A stretch of DNA of 64,000 nt from SAR86 cluster bacterium SAR86B. Lineage in GTDB: Bacteria; Pseudomonadota; Gammaproteobacteria; Magnimaribacterales; D2472. The notes under the pieces are model-generated. The model saw nothing but the letters and a program-made list of their open reading frames with translations, did not search any database and was not told where the DNA came from. The first letter of the stretch is position 1. Each line of letters begins with the position of its first letter. The stretch is taken from contig CAJJAC010000004.1 in NCBI GenBank assembly GCA_905181955.1, positions 1-64,000 on the forward strand, written 5' to 3'. Made by a program: the position numbers and the translations under genes. Positions 17,313-28,275 of this stretch are shown one piece after another.

Positions 17313-17519
17313 TTATGTATTATCCTTATCCTCTTCTTTAATTTCCTCTGCCTGACCCTCTATGATTGTTGGTTGACCTTGCGGTTGTTTCTGACGTCTT
17401 CCAAAACGATTAATTCTATCATCACGATTTGTTTGTTTTTTTGAAGCTTTAACTTTTCCTAAATTACTTATAAGAAACAAAGATCCCACAATAACTAAAA
17501 CCCAGAAAAATGTATTCAT
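17313..17519 (-). CDS. Small single-pass membrane protein
   Basis: The 68-residue protein has one N-terminal hydrophobic helix (about residues 4-19), then a basic stretch (KASKKQTNRDDRINRFGRRQKQ) and an acidic C-terminus (EEIKEEDKDN). There is no Cys or His cluster and no family is recognised. It is sandwiched between the Bax-inhibitor-1 gene (1-base gap) and the DUF305/propeller gene (1-base gap), so it is almost certainly translated within that operon. The basic-then-acidic tail would face the cytoplasm if the N-terminus is outside. Confidence 0.7.
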   Translation of the reverse strand: MNTFFWVLVIVGSLFLISNLGKVKASKKQTNRDDRINRFGRRQKQPQGQPTIIEGQAEEIKEEDKDNT

Positions 17520-17520
17520 A

Positions 17521-18264
17521 TTATCTACTTCTTATCTTCATTAATAATCTAAGTATTTCAAGATACAACCAGACTAAAGTAACCATAAGAGAGAAAGCTC
17601 CATACCATTCCATAAATTTAGGGAGTCCCTTTTCAGCACCTTCTTCAATAAAATCAAAATCTAGTACTAAGTTAAGCGCAGCAATACCAACAACAAATAC
17701 AGAAAAGCCTATTCCCATAAGTCCATTAGAATGAATAAATCCTATAGGAGAGCCAAACATAGACATAATAAAACTTACAAGATATAAAATAGCTATTCCA
17801 GCAGTCGCTGAGAAAATCATCAGTCTAAAATTTTCAGTTGGCTTAATAATCCCACTTTTATAACAGAACAATAAAGATGCCATAATACCAAAAGTTAACC
17901 CCAAAGCTTGAACAGCTATACCTGGATAGACGCTTTCAGCATACATTGTTACTCCACCTAAAAATACACCTTGCGATAAAGCGTAAAAGGGAGCTGTTGA
18001 TGCAACCTTTTCAGGACTTCTAAAAATTGTCACCATACCCAAGATAAATCCTAATAGTGCACATGGAATCGTTAATAGTGGAACGTTCCAGCCTACAAAG
18101 GCACCACTAAAACAAAGAGCAAGTAAAATACCTGTTTTATTTACTGCTCCATCAAGAGTCATTCTTTCTGAAGCTGGAATAGAACCCGCAGCATGAGAAA
18201 AGTTTTTCCGAAAAGCAGGATTACCTGAACGACCAAATGTATTTATTGCTGAATGTTTTGACAT
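17521..18264 (-). CDS. Bax inhibitor-1 / YccA family membrane protein
   Basis: The 247-residue inner-membrane protein has seven or so hydrophobic segments in the BI-1 (TMBIM) arrangement, and its C-terminal region has the DFDFIEEGAEKGLPKFMEWYGAF pattern typical of the YbhL/YccA branch. Family members act as pH-sensitive calcium leak channels, and YccA modulates FtsH. The short cytoplasmic N-terminus (about 45 residues, with GNPAFRK) also fits the YbhL-like branch. It is the first gene of a three-gene string with a small membrane protein and the DUF305/propeller protein. An AGGAG Shine-Dalgarno sequence precedes ATG 18264. Confidence 0.88.
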   Translation of the reverse strand: MSKHSAINTFGRSGNPAFRKNFSHAAGSIPASERMTLDGAVNKTGILLALCFSGAFVGWNVPLLTIPCALLGFILGMVTIFRSPEKVASTAPFYALSQGVFLGGVTMYAESVYPGIAVQALGLTFGIMASLLFCYKSGIIKPTENFRLMIFSATAGIAILYLVSFIMSMFGSPIGFIHSNGLMGIGFSVFVVGIAALNLVLDFDFIEEGAEKGLPKFMEWYGAFSLMVTLVWLYLEILRLLMKIRSR

Positions 18265-18327
18265 AAAAAATCTCCTTAAGTCTCTATATTAAATATCTAT
18301 GGGCTTTTAAACAAATTAAAAGGCTTT

Positions 18328-19371
18328 TTATAAGCTTTTAATCCAATTACCAACAAGCTCTACAGCCTCTTTGTGTTCAAGCGCTCTTCCAGATTCTGGC
18401 ATCATAATACCTGGATCCAGTGATTGCATTCTGAAAAGCAGAATAGACTCATCTGGCTTGCCTGGCACTATAGAGTAACTTAGATCATTACTAGCTCTGC
18501 CAGTGGCAATAGGTTTCTTAAAGTAACCTAAATGTATTTCCCTATTTTCTTTAAAATCTAAATATAAACCAGTTGTATCAGCAGAACCACCATCAATATG
18601 GCAATGGCCACAATTAATATCTAAATAAGATCTAGCCCTGTCATCCAGTGAAGCTGATTTATCTTCCCAATCTGCCATAGTTTTAAATTGCATATCCTTT
18701 GATATCCAGCCTTGCTGGTGCCACTTCATTAATTGATTCATGGAGCCATCTTCGTAAGCAATGGATGTATTTAAATTTCTAGCTTTAGGACCAATAGGTT
18801 GAATGGTTTTATCAGACTGATGACATTCTTTGCATTGATTGATATTAGGAACTCTATACCTGACATCTTGAATATCACCGGTATTATTAACAAACTGAGT
18901 TGATATAGTTTTTCCCGCAATGCTTAAAAATGCATCATTTTGCTCTTCATTCCATACATAACTTACGTTTTTCCATTTATCCTGCTTTTTAATCAAAAGC
19001 CTCGTTTCTAACAGCTGAGGATCTAAGTTTGAAGTTTCATGCGCATTCAAATAGGCAAATGTTTTAATAAGAACTGTTCCATTAGGAAAATCAAAGACTT
19101 TATTAGGCCTATATTCAGCGAAACTCTCAGCAGGCATATATACAAACCTTAACTTGTCTGCATAATCTGAAAAAAGAGGGGTGATTAATTCGTAGGGTAG
19201 TACTCCTTCGGCAGGAGATTGAGAATTGAGTTCCTGAAAAAAACCATAGTCTGAAAGTTTAGAAGCAACTTTATTATTTTGAATAACAGCGTCATTTACA
19301 GCGGCAATAGCTGGTTGAAAACTAGAAAGATTAAAAAGAAGAGCTATAAATAGATATTTAGAGTGTTTCAC
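18328..19371 (-). CDS. SO2930-family diheme c-type cytochrome
   Basis: The 347-residue periplasmic protein has a signal peptide ending PAIAA and two haem-attachment motifs, CKECH (about residue 180) and CGHCH (about residue 255). The C-terminal MMPE segment offers a possible axial Met. Overall it resembles the uncharacterised SO2930 / HNE_0200 group of diheme cytochromes, which I recall as being paired with a parallel beta-helix protein, exactly as here. Its start overlaps the end of the beta-helix gene by 14 bases, so the two are co-translated. A role in periplasmic electron transfer is expected; donor and acceptor are unknown. Confidence 0.85.
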   Translation of the reverse strand: MKHSKYLFIALLFNLSSFQPAIAAVNDAVIQNNKVASKLSDYGFFQELNSQSPAEGVLPYELITPLFSDYADKLRFVYMPAESFAEYRPNKVFDFPNGTVLIKTFAYLNAHETSNLDPQLLETRLLIKKQDKWKNVSYVWNEEQNDAFLSIAGKTISTQFVNNTGDIQDVRYRVPNINQCKECHQSDKTIQPIGPKARNLNTSIAYEDGSMNQLMKWHQQGWISKDMQFKTMADWEDKSASLDDRARSYLDINCGHCHIDGGSADTTGLYLDFKENREIHLGYFKKPIATGRASNDLSYSIVPGKPDESILLFRMQSLDPGIMMPESGRALEHKEAVELVGNWIKSL

Positions 19372-20602
19372 TAAATTCTACTGGAGATAGAGGTATTATT
19401 TTTCCTGTAAATTTTTCATAGCTTCTTTCAACTGGATCAAAAAAAGGTAGCATATATTTAATGGGATTTATTGTTAGAAAAGAAGCATCACCATTATCAC
19501 CTAATACAATCTTATCCTCATCAGGCTGACCAAATATTATTTGTCCAAGGGGAACAATGCCATCCCAGAATATATCAGGCATATCACCTTCAGATAATTC
19601 ATAAAGAATTTTAGCAAGCTCTCCTGTCTCTAGGTCGGGATTATATCCAGTTTTACCAAATCGATTGCCATGAATTTGAATTGCTTTTGGATGTGGATAA
19701 TAGTTTTTATCTTCTGTTTCGTAACCATAGGTAACAACAGCAATATTAATGGTTTCATTATCACCAATGTCGTTATCAAAGATTTCTACATGTGAATTAG
19801 CCTGAATAATGATTCCAGTTCCTCTTGGAACCTCTCCAACAATATTACCTTCAGGGGCGAAGTTATCAGTATTATTATTAATAGATTTATTTCTAAAGAC
19901 TCTTATATGATGACCACCTTGTTGAGGTATATCAGGCAGGTCAAAAACTAAAATACCACCAGTATTATTCTCAGCATGATTATCAAAAACATCAGCATAA
20001 TAGGAATTTTCAATTTCGATTCCTGCAACATTAAATTCTGCTCTAGAATTTTTAACAATAATATTTTCTGATTGACCAACATAAATCCCTGCATCAGATG
20101 CTCCTATAGCAACACAAGAATCTATAAGTACATTTTTAGATTCGACAGGATAGAGTCCATAAGCTCCATTATCTGAGCTAACTCCACCAGTCCATTCTGT
20201 TCTTACTCTTATAAAACTAATTCCATCGACACCTTTAACTTTTATAGCATCACCTTTGGCATCTTCTATTGCAAAGTCCTGTAAGACTACATTGTCAGAA
20301 GTTACTGATAATCCTTGAGCCCCAGATTTTTGATTTTTAAAAGATAAAATAGTTGTATCAATACCTTCACCTTCAAACCTAATATTGTCTACATCAATTG
20401 ATAAACTATCTTCTAATTCATAGAATCCAGCAGTCAATCTAACAATATCACCAGGCTCAGCAAGAATTAAAGCTTCTTGAATAGCAGAGTAGGGATCATC
20501 GGAGGGACTAACAACTGTAATAGCTCCATAACAGTTAATACTGATAAAGAGACTAAAAAATAGTAACTTAGACTGCTGTAGGTATTTTATCGAAATCTTC
20601 AA
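19358..20602 (-). CDS. Exported parallel beta-helix repeat protein
   Basis: From TTG 20602 the product is 414 residues: a signal peptide (MKISIKYLQQSK, a hydrophobic core, then INCYGA) and a right-handed parallel beta-helix made of about ten short coils (NIIVKNSRAEFNVAGIEIEN, YADVFDNHAENNTGGILVFD). Such folds bind or cleave polysaccharides or act as C5-epimerases, but no catalytic set is evident. An open frame extends to 20656, but that start would place about 18 non-signal residues before the signal peptide and overlap the upstream gene more, so TTG 20602 is preferred. It overlaps the di-iron gene by 35 bases and the cytochrome gene by 14. Confidence 0.8.
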   Translation of the reverse strand: MKISIKYLQQSKLLFFSLFISINCYGAITVVSPSDDPYSAIQEALILAEPGDIVRLTAGFYELEDSLSIDVDNIRFEGEGIDTTILSFKNQKSGAQGLSVTSDNVVLQDFAIEDAKGDAIKVKGVDGISFIRVRTEWTGGVSSDNGAYGLYPVESKNVLIDSCVAIGASDAGIYVGQSENIIVKNSRAEFNVAGIEIENSYYADVFDNHAENNTGGILVFDLPDIPQQGGHHIRVFRNKSINNNTDNFAPEGNIVGEVPRGTGIIIQANSHVEIFDNDIGDNETINIAVVTYGYETEDKNYYPHPKAIQIHGNRFGKTGYNPDLETGELAKILYELSEGDMPDIFWDGIVPLGQIIFGQPDEDKIVLGDNGDASFLTINPIKYMLPFFDPVERSYEKFTGKIIPLSPVEFSETL

Positions 20603-21674
20603 GTGGCTTCTCAAGTTCAACCCAATCCACTTCAAAGTCATCAGGTGCATTTTCATATTCTAATAACCCTAAAGCTTCAAATTTAGGCCTTACTGAGTCT
20701 GTTAATAAGCCAATTCTAGAAAGATTTGGAATCACTCTTGAAAATAAGAAGTTTCTAAAAGTAGCATTTGCACTAGTGCTTAGGGAGAACTCTCTTGCTT
20801 CTTCTTCTGACATCTTTAAGTACTTCTGCATAGCTGTTGTATTAATAAGTCTTTCTCTTGAAATAACACATGCCTCATACGCAAACTCAGCTCTCTCTTC
20901 AATTTCTTCAGGAGTTAAAGTTTTAATAAAATCTTCTAAGTAATTAATACCAAAGGTTACGTGCCTAGCTTCATCTCTAACTACATAGTGAAGTAGTTGT
21001 TTTAATAAAGGATCTTTAGTTAACATTTTTAACATCTGGAAAGCAGCCAATGCTAGACCTTCAATGATAATTTGCATGCCTATAAATTTTAGATCCCATC
21101 TTTCATCAGTTAAGATTTTATCTAAAAGTGCTTTTAAATTTGGATTGATTGGATAATGAACTCCGATTTTTTCTTGGAGATATCTATTAAAGACTTCAAC
21201 ATGTCTAGCTTCATCAAATGTTTGAGATGCTGCATAAAGCTTAGCATTGTATGTTGGTGCACATGATACCAGCTGAGAAGCAACCAAGAGAGCGCCTTGC
21301 TCGCCATGTAAAAATTGGCTTAAAAGTTCAGCAGTGTCATGTCTATCAAACTCAATCTTCTCTTCTTCAGTAAGATTCACATAAGCTTCTAAAGTTTCAT
21401 GAGGTAAATCCTCATCAGCTTCCACTAATTTTTCATCTGCAGGGTGAGTGTAGTCCCAATTTAAATCAAGGGAACCATTCCAGTTAAGCTCTTTTCCAAG
21501 CTCATAGAGCCTTTTAATCCTATTATCAGAGACCGTATAGTCCCAGTTATATGATCCTGTTAAAGGGGTTTTAAAAATTTCAGCTACATCTTCAACATCT
21601 TTTTGCTGGAGATCCATTTCTTCATCAAAATATAGTAAATCTTTAGGTGGTCCATCTGTGTGAGTTATTTTCAT
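20568..21674 (-). CDS. Ferritin-like di-iron protein
   Basis: The 368-residue soluble protein has the four-helix di-iron carboxylate pattern of the ribonucleotide-reductase-R2/oxygenase superfamily: Glu in FLHGEQGALL, ExxH in TFDEARHVEVF, Glu in IIIEGLAL, and ExxH in VRDEARHVTFG. No signal peptide is seen, so it is cytoplasmic. The substrate is unknown; hydroxylation, N-oxygenation or desaturation are all family possibilities. It is first in a three-gene set with the beta-helix and diheme cytochrome genes, overlapping the former by 35 bases. That set mixes a cytoplasmic oxygenase-like protein with two exported ones. ATG 21674 has a purine-rich AAGGGAAAA upstream. Confidence 0.8.
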   Translation of the reverse strand: MKITHTDGPPKDLLYFDEEMDLQQKDVEDVAEIFKTPLTGSYNWDYTVSDNRIKRLYELGKELNWNGSLDLNWDYTHPADEKLVEADEDLPHETLEAYVNLTEEEKIEFDRHDTAELLSQFLHGEQGALLVASQLVSCAPTYNAKLYAASQTFDEARHVEVFNRYLQEKIGVHYPINPNLKALLDKILTDERWDLKFIGMQIIIEGLALAAFQMLKMLTKDPLLKQLLHYVVRDEARHVTFGINYLEDFIKTLTPEEIEERAEFAYEACVISRERLINTTAMQKYLKMSEEEAREFSLSTSANATFRNFLFSRVIPNLSRIGLLTDSVRPKFEALGLLEYENAPDDFEVDWVELEKPLEDFDKIPTAV

Positions 21675-21743
21675 AATTTTCCCTTAATTATTCTTAAATC
21701 TGCAGGTATCTATACTACCTTGTACCATATTCTATAGGAATTT

Positions 21744-23513
21744 CTAATTTTTAAAAAGCTCAGTTAGCTCTTCAAGTAAAACTTCACCTAACTCTTCTGC
21801 TCTATTAATAGTGATGGCTCTTTTATAATATTTTGAAACATCGTGGCCAATTCCTATTGCCAAGAGTTCAATTTTATTATCTTCCTCAATTGAGTTAATA
21901 ATAGTTCGTAAATGATCATCTAAAAATAGAGGATGATTAGTTGAAAGAGTAGAGTCGTCGACTGGAGCACCATCAGAAATAACAATAAGTATTTTTCTTT
22001 CTTCTGGTCTTTTTAATAACTTTTGAAAACTCCAAGATAAAGCTTCACCATCAATATTCTCTTTGAGTAAGCCCTCTCTTAGCATGACTCCAAAGTATCT
22101 CCTTGCTCTTCTCCATGAATTATCTGCATTCTTAAAAATAATATGCCTAATATCATTTAATCTTCCAGGATTTCCAGGACTTCCATTAGCTAACCAAAGT
22201 TTCTTAGATTCACCACCTTTCCAGTTTTTAGTAGTAAATCCTAATACTTCAGTTTTAATAGAGCACCTTTCAAGCGTACTCCCAATAATATCTGCACAGA
22301 TAGCAGCTAGACTTATAGATCTACCTCGCATGGATCCGGAACTGTCTATTAAAAGACTCACAACAGTATTTTTAAAATCTTTTTCAGTTTCTTCTTTAAA
22401 ACTAAGAGGAGCACCAGGTTCAGTTACAACTCTACTTAGTCTTGCAGTATCAAGCACACCTTCCTCTAGATTAAAATTCCAACTCGTATTTTGTTTAGAT
22501 AAAAGAAGTCTTTGCAGTCTATTAGCTAATTTGCCTATAGTGGTTAGATGAGGTTTTATAAGATTATCTAATTGGTTTCTTAATCGTAAAGCCTCTTCTC
22601 TAGTAGAGAGATCTTTTGCTTCAATAATTTCATCAAATTTTGTAGTAAAAATTGAGTAGGGGATTTTAGTTTTCTCTGTTTCGATGTCCTTATAGCTTCC
22701 AGAAAGTTCAATTTCTTCCTCTATAGATTTAGCATCCATGTCTATAGATGCTTCTTGTAAAAGATCATCATTCACATCATCAACAGCATCCAAAGTCTCA
22801 GTAATATTCTCTGATTCAATCTCCATGCCTGATTCGGTTAGCTCTGCATTGTCTTGCTCCATAGATCCTGGAGATTCAACATCATCATCTTCCTCCATTG
22901 AATCATTAGAATGCTCTTTTAATAAATTGAGTTGACGTAATAGATTCAATGATTCTTTTTCAAAGGCAGACTGATCATCAAGATTTTTAATAAAATTATC
23001 ATGAAGAGTTAAATTATCTTCTGGTAAAAATACAGTTTTAAAGTTAGTAACAATTTCTTTAGCCGCACCTGAGAATTTATAACCACTTACATGTTTAAGC
23101 CACAGGTTTACAGCAAAAGGTATTTGGTTTTGAATTTTTTCGTTTATTAATTCAGAACTCTTTTGCTCAATATGAGAAATAATATTTTGTTTAGCACCTT
23201 TATATTTTTTGCCGCCCAATATCTCAACTCTAGATAATTCCAGTTCTTTAAAGATTTCTCTAGCATCTTTTTTTAAAGGCAATACTTCTAAATCTTGATG
23301 ATAAAGATTCCAAAATGCTTGAAAATCGGCCTCACCCCTCCATGCATTTATTTTTGCAGAAGAGCGCGGTGCTGATGTTAAAGATATTTCTCCTAGATTA
23401 GGAGATCTATTGGAAGTTGTATTTTTTGAAGCTAACTCTTTATTTTTTGAAATAGCTTTTGCAGAGGATATTGCTGCAATATGAAGGTTTTCTCTATCCT
23501 TTACCCAGGCCAT
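21744..23513 (-). CDS. cobT: CobT-like VWA protein (cobaltochelatase subunit)
   Basis: The 589-residue protein has a helical N-terminus, an acidic low-complexity linker (about residues 200-285) and a C-terminal VWA domain with the metal-ion-dependent adhesion site [11 protein letters not shown] and the downstream [10 protein letters not shown]. This matches CobT, which with the AAA+ CobS and the large CobN inserts cobalt in aerobic cobalamin synthesis. It follows the cobS-like gene by 2 bases. No cobN or other cob gene is in the window. Orphan CobS/CobT pairs are known in bacteria lacking B12 synthesis, where they may act as a MoxR-VWA-type chaperone. Confidence 0.85.
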   Translation of the reverse strand: MAWVKDRENLHIAAISSAKAISKNKELASKNTTSNRSPNLGEISLTSAPRSSAKINAWRGEADFQAFWNLYHQDLEVLPLKKDAREIFKELELSRVEILGGKKYKGAKQNIISHIEQKSSELINEKIQNQIPFAVNLWLKHVSGYKFSGAAKEIVTNFKTVFLPEDNLTLHDNFIKNLDDQSAFEKESLNLLRQLNLLKEHSNDSMEEDDDVESPGSMEQDNAELTESGMEIESENITETLDAVDDVNDDLLQEASIDMDAKSIEEEIELSGSYKDIETEKTKIPYSIFTTKFDEIIEAKDLSTREEALRLRNQLDNLIKPHLTTIGKLANRLQRLLLSKQNTSWNFNLEEGVLDTARLSRVVTEPGAPLSFKEETEKDFKNTVVSLLIDSSGSMRGRSISLAAICADIIGSTLERCSIKTEVLGFTTKNWKGGESKKLWLANGSPGNPGRLNDIRHIIFKNADNSWRRARRYFGVMLREGLLKENIDGEALSWSFQKLLKRPEERKILIVISDGAPVDDSTLSTNHPLFLDDHLRTIINSIEEDNKIELLAIGIGHDVSKYYKRAITINRAEELGEVLLEELTELFKN

Positions 23514-23515
23514 AT

Positions 23516-24502
23516 TTATTTTGTATGAGGGTTGTGACTTTCCTCAAGGTCTTCACCAAAACAGCGTTGAAAGTATTCAGCGATAATTGGCTTTTCGGTA
23601 TCATCACATTTATTAAGAAAGGTAATAGAGAAAGATTTTTTAATATCTTGAAAAATTACCCAATTTTCCGCCCATGAGATAACGGTTCTTGGAGACATCA
23701 ATGTTGAAATATCGCCATTAGCAAAACCTTCGCGAGTTAGTGTTGCTAATTGAATCATTTGAGTTAAAAGTTTTTTATTTTTTGCAGATTTAAAGCTTTT
23801 TAACTTAGAGCTCACAACATTAAATTCTTGCTTCTCAGATAAATAGTTCAGTGTAGTTAAGATATGCCATCTATCCATTTGACCCTGATTGATTTGTTGG
23901 GTTCCGTGATAGAGGCCAGTAACGTCGCCAAGCCCAACTGTATTAGTAGTAGCAAAAAGCCTAAAAGATGGATGTGGAGATAAAACTTTATTTTGATCAA
24001 GCAAAGTAAGCTTACCTTCAACTTCTAATATTCTTTGGATTACAAACATCACATCAGGTCTTCCAGCATCATATTCATCAAAAACTAAAGCTACTGGATT
24101 TTGGATAGACCAAGGAAGCAAGCCTTCCTTAAAATCAGTAATCTGCTTTCCATCCTGAAGCTTAATGACATCTTTGCCCAATAAATCAATTCTAGATATA
24201 TGACTATCTAAATTAATTCTAAGACAGGGCCAATTTAGCCTAGCTGCAACTTGTTCTATATGCGTTGACTTTCCTGTTCCATGAAAACCTTGAATCATAA
24301 CTCTACGGTTATGCTCAAATCCAGCAAGAATTGCTAATGTTGTTTCAGGATCAAATTTATATGATTTATCTATTTCAGGAACCCACTGAGTCCTTTCTTT
24401 ATATGCAGAAACAGTAAGTTCTGATGGAAACCCAAACAGATCAGACACCTTGACTTTAATATCAGCTTTTTTAGGTAATTCTATTTTTTCGTCTATTATC
24501 AT
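23516..24502 (-). CDS. cobS: CobS-like AAA+ ATPase (cobaltochelatase subunit)
   Basis: The 328-residue AAA+ ATPase has Walker [10 protein letters not shown], Walker [11 protein letters not shown], sensor-1 FATTNTVG, and the N-terminal segment ([20 protein letters not shown]) characteristic of CobS. In cobaltochelatase it forms a hexameric ring with CobT. The two genes are separated by 2 bases and certainly form an operon. It is divergent from tesB across 107 bases. A chelatase function requires cobN elsewhere; otherwise a general metalloprotein-remodelling role is more likely (inference). Confidence 0.88.
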   Translation of the reverse strand: MIIDEKIELPKKADIKVKVSDLFGFPSELTVSAYKERTQWVPEIDKSYKFDPETTLAILAGFEHNRRVMIQGFHGTGKSTHIEQVAARLNWPCLRINLDSHISRIDLLGKDVIKLQDGKQITDFKEGLLPWSIQNPVALVFDEYDAGRPDVMFVIQRILEVEGKLTLLDQNKVLSPHPSFRLFATTNTVGLGDVTGLYHGTQQINQGQMDRWHILTTLNYLSEKQEFNVVSSKLKSFKSAKNKKLLTQMIQLATLTREGFANGDISTLMSPRTVISWAENWVIFQDIKKSFSITFLNKCDDTEKPIIAEYFQRCFGEDLEESHNPHTK

Positions 24503-24609
24503 AATTTTTCTTTTTTGAAGATAAGTATCCTACCTTTTGAGAATGCAAAGTTCTAGTTTTTTGTTAATCATTGTAAGATTAGTATTATTATAAAACAGCT
24601 CATCGCAAT

Positions 24610-25509
24610 ATGAATAAGAAATCAGATAATTCACTCCCACTTTTAGAAGATAGATTAAGTCTATTCAAGCTTAATAAGATAGATAGAGATATTTTTACTT
24701 GGACTGGTCAAAGTGTTGGTTGGGCAAGAATTTTTGGTGGTCAGGTTATGGCTCAAACACTTATAGCAGCCTATGAAACGATAGAGAAAAAACATTTAGC
24801 TCATTCATTTCATGGATATTTTTTAAGACCAGGGCAGATGGATAAGCCAATAGTCTTTGATGTCGATAGAATTAGAGATGGAAGAAGCTTCTCAACTAGA
24901 AGAGTTCGAGCAATTCAAGATGGAGAAGCTATATTTAACTCATCAATATCTTTTCAAAAAAGAGAAAAAGGTCTAACTCATCAAATTGATATGCCTGATG
25001 TTCCAGGCCCAGAAGGTCTTTTAAATGAATGGGAGCATAGAAAAAAAATAAGTCATAAAATTGATAAAAAATACTTACCTATGTTTTTAAGAGAAAGAGA
25101 AATTGAGATGAGACCAGTTGAAGATCAAGATTTTTTAAATCCAAAGAAAGCTCCTCCTTATAAAAATACATGGATGAAGCCTGATGGAGCAATGCCAAAA
25201 GATGAAAAAATTCATCAAGCACTTCTTTTATATGCATCTGATATGGGCTTGTTAGGAACAGCTAATAATCCTCATGGATTAAATTTTATGTCTCCACTAC
25301 TCCAAAGTGCTAGTTTGGATCATGCTACTTGGTTTCATAGTAAATTAGATTTTAGTGACTGGCTTTTGTATCACATAGATAGCCCTGTATCAGGTAATTC
25401 TAGAGGTTTTTCTAGAGGATCTATCTACAATAAAAAAGGTCAACTCGTTGCTTCTTGTGTCCAAGAGGGCCTTATGCGTTTATGGGATAAGCCTAAATCA
25501 AAAAAGTAG
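24610..25509 (+). CDS. tesB: Acyl-CoA thioesterase II
   Basis: Hydrolyses medium- and long-chain acyl-CoA to free fatty acid and CoA in the cytosol. The 299-residue double-hotdog protein shows FGGQVMAQTL and SFHGYFLRPG in the first hotdog. In the second it has YASDMGLL, SLDHATWFH and ASCVQEGLMR, which carry the Asp-Thr-Gln catalytic set of E. coli TesB. A TTGTTA-N16-TATTAT promoter (24561-24588) gives a leader of about 15 bases. It ends 2 bases from the convergent hemE stop. Confidence 0.93.
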   Translation: MNKKSDNSLPLLEDRLSLFKLNKIDRDIFTWTGQSVGWARIFGGQVMAQTLIAAYETIEKKHLAHSFHGYFLRPGQMDKPIVFDVDRIRDGRSFSTRRVRAIQDGEAIFNSSISFQKREKGLTHQIDMPDVPGPEGLLNEWEHRKKISHKIDKKYLPMFLREREIEMRPVEDQDFLNPKKAPPYKNTWMKPDGAMPKDEKIHQALLLYASDMGLLGTANNPHGLNFMSPLLQSASLDHATWFHSKLDFSDWLLYHIDSPVSGNSRGFSRGSIYNKKGQLVASCVQEGLMRLWDKPKSKK

Positions 25510-25511
25510 AC

Positions 25512-26548
25512 TTATAACTCTCTAACGGTATCGGTTACAAACTTAATCTTATCTGGATTAATATCAGGCGTAATGCCATGCCCTAGGTTAAAGATATAAC
25601 CAGGATAGTCTTTAAACTTATCCAGCATGATTTTAAGTTCGTTATAAATAATGGAATTTTCTTCCTTTAAAATTAAAGGATTAAGGTTGCCCTGTATAGC
25701 AGTATTACCTTTTAGAATATGAATTGAATCTTCAATAGATTCATCCCAATACAAACTAATACACTCAGGCTTGCAGGCGCTTAGTTGCTCAATCCCACCC
25801 TTTGGTTGACGAGCAAATATAATCACAGGAGTATCTTTAGTAACATCATCTTCTTTAAGTTGTTGAACAAGATCATTAATATAATTAAGTGAAAATACTT
25901 TATAGTCCTCTTTGCCTAAGAGGCCTGCCCAAGAATCAAAGATTTGGATTGCATCAATACCTGCCAATACTTGCTCTTTTAAATATTCAAAACAAGCATC
26001 TGTATATACCCCTAAAAGATGTTGAGTTTCCTTAGGATTCTCAGAAATAAAATTCCTTGTAAAGGCAAAATCTTTTGATGAGCCTCCTTCTATAGAATAG
26101 GCAGCAAGAGTCCAAGGACTTCCACAAAAACCTATTAAAGGAAGACTGGTTGGAAGGGCGCCCCTAATATTACTGACACACTTATAAACATAGGAAAGTT
26201 CTTGAGGGTCAAACGAAGGTAAATTAGCAATAGCTTCAATATTTCTTATGGGATTATTAAAAACAGGACCTTCTCCCTCTTTAAATTCAACACCTAGATT
26301 AAAAGCATCAGGGATGGTCAAGATATCTGAAAACAGTATGCTTGCGTCAAGATTAAATCTATCAATAGGTTGCAAAGCTAGCTCGCAACAGACATCTGGA
26401 TTCTTGCACATATCCAGAAAATTTTTAAATTTTGATCTTACAGCTCTATATTCTGGTAGGTATCTTCCTGCTTGACGCATATACCAAATAGGAGGTACTG
26501 AATTGGTTTTTTTGTTTAAAGCTCTTAAAAATAAGGATTGATCTAACA

Positions 26549-26549
<1 letters not shown>
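25512..26549 (-). CDS. hemE: Uroporphyrinogen decarboxylase
   Basis: Decarboxylates the four acetate groups of uroporphyrinogen III to give coproporphyrinogen III in haem synthesis. At 345 residues it is typical in length. The N-terminal signature PIWYMRQAGRYLPEYRAVR contains the substrate-binding Arg residues, FSDILTIPDA carries the conserved Asp, and IQIFDSWAGLL and the C-terminal FNLGHGI complete the barrel motifs. The ATG shares one base with the gltD stop (TAATG), so it is translated by re-initiation after gltD. Neighbouring haem enzymes in the window (KatG, diheme cytochrome) depend on this pathway. Confidence 0.97.
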
Positions 26550-28210
<1,661 letters not shown>

Positions 28211-28213
28211 TTA

Positions 28214-28233
28214 AGTATGACACAGTATGACAC
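28214..28233. repeat. Two tandem 10-bp repeats in gltD-gltB intergenic region
   Basis: AGTATGACAC occurs twice, directly adjacent (28214-28223, 28224-28233), so the copies are one helical turn apart. They begin 4 bases from the gltD ATG in the 65-base gap between the divergent gltD and gltB. Each copy contains ATGACA, a 5/6 match to a -35 box for gltB; GATATT at 28240-28245 is a possible -10, 17 bases after the first. They look like an operator. Confidence 0.6.
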
Positions 28234-28275
28234 TTTTATGATATTATCAACAATTAACTCACACCATTAACATAA

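Noticed and set aside
22063-22551. 162-residue plus-strand open frame inside cobT
   Set aside because: It lies antisense to the conserved VWA domain of CobT and has no recognisable features; it is a shadow of real coding sequence.
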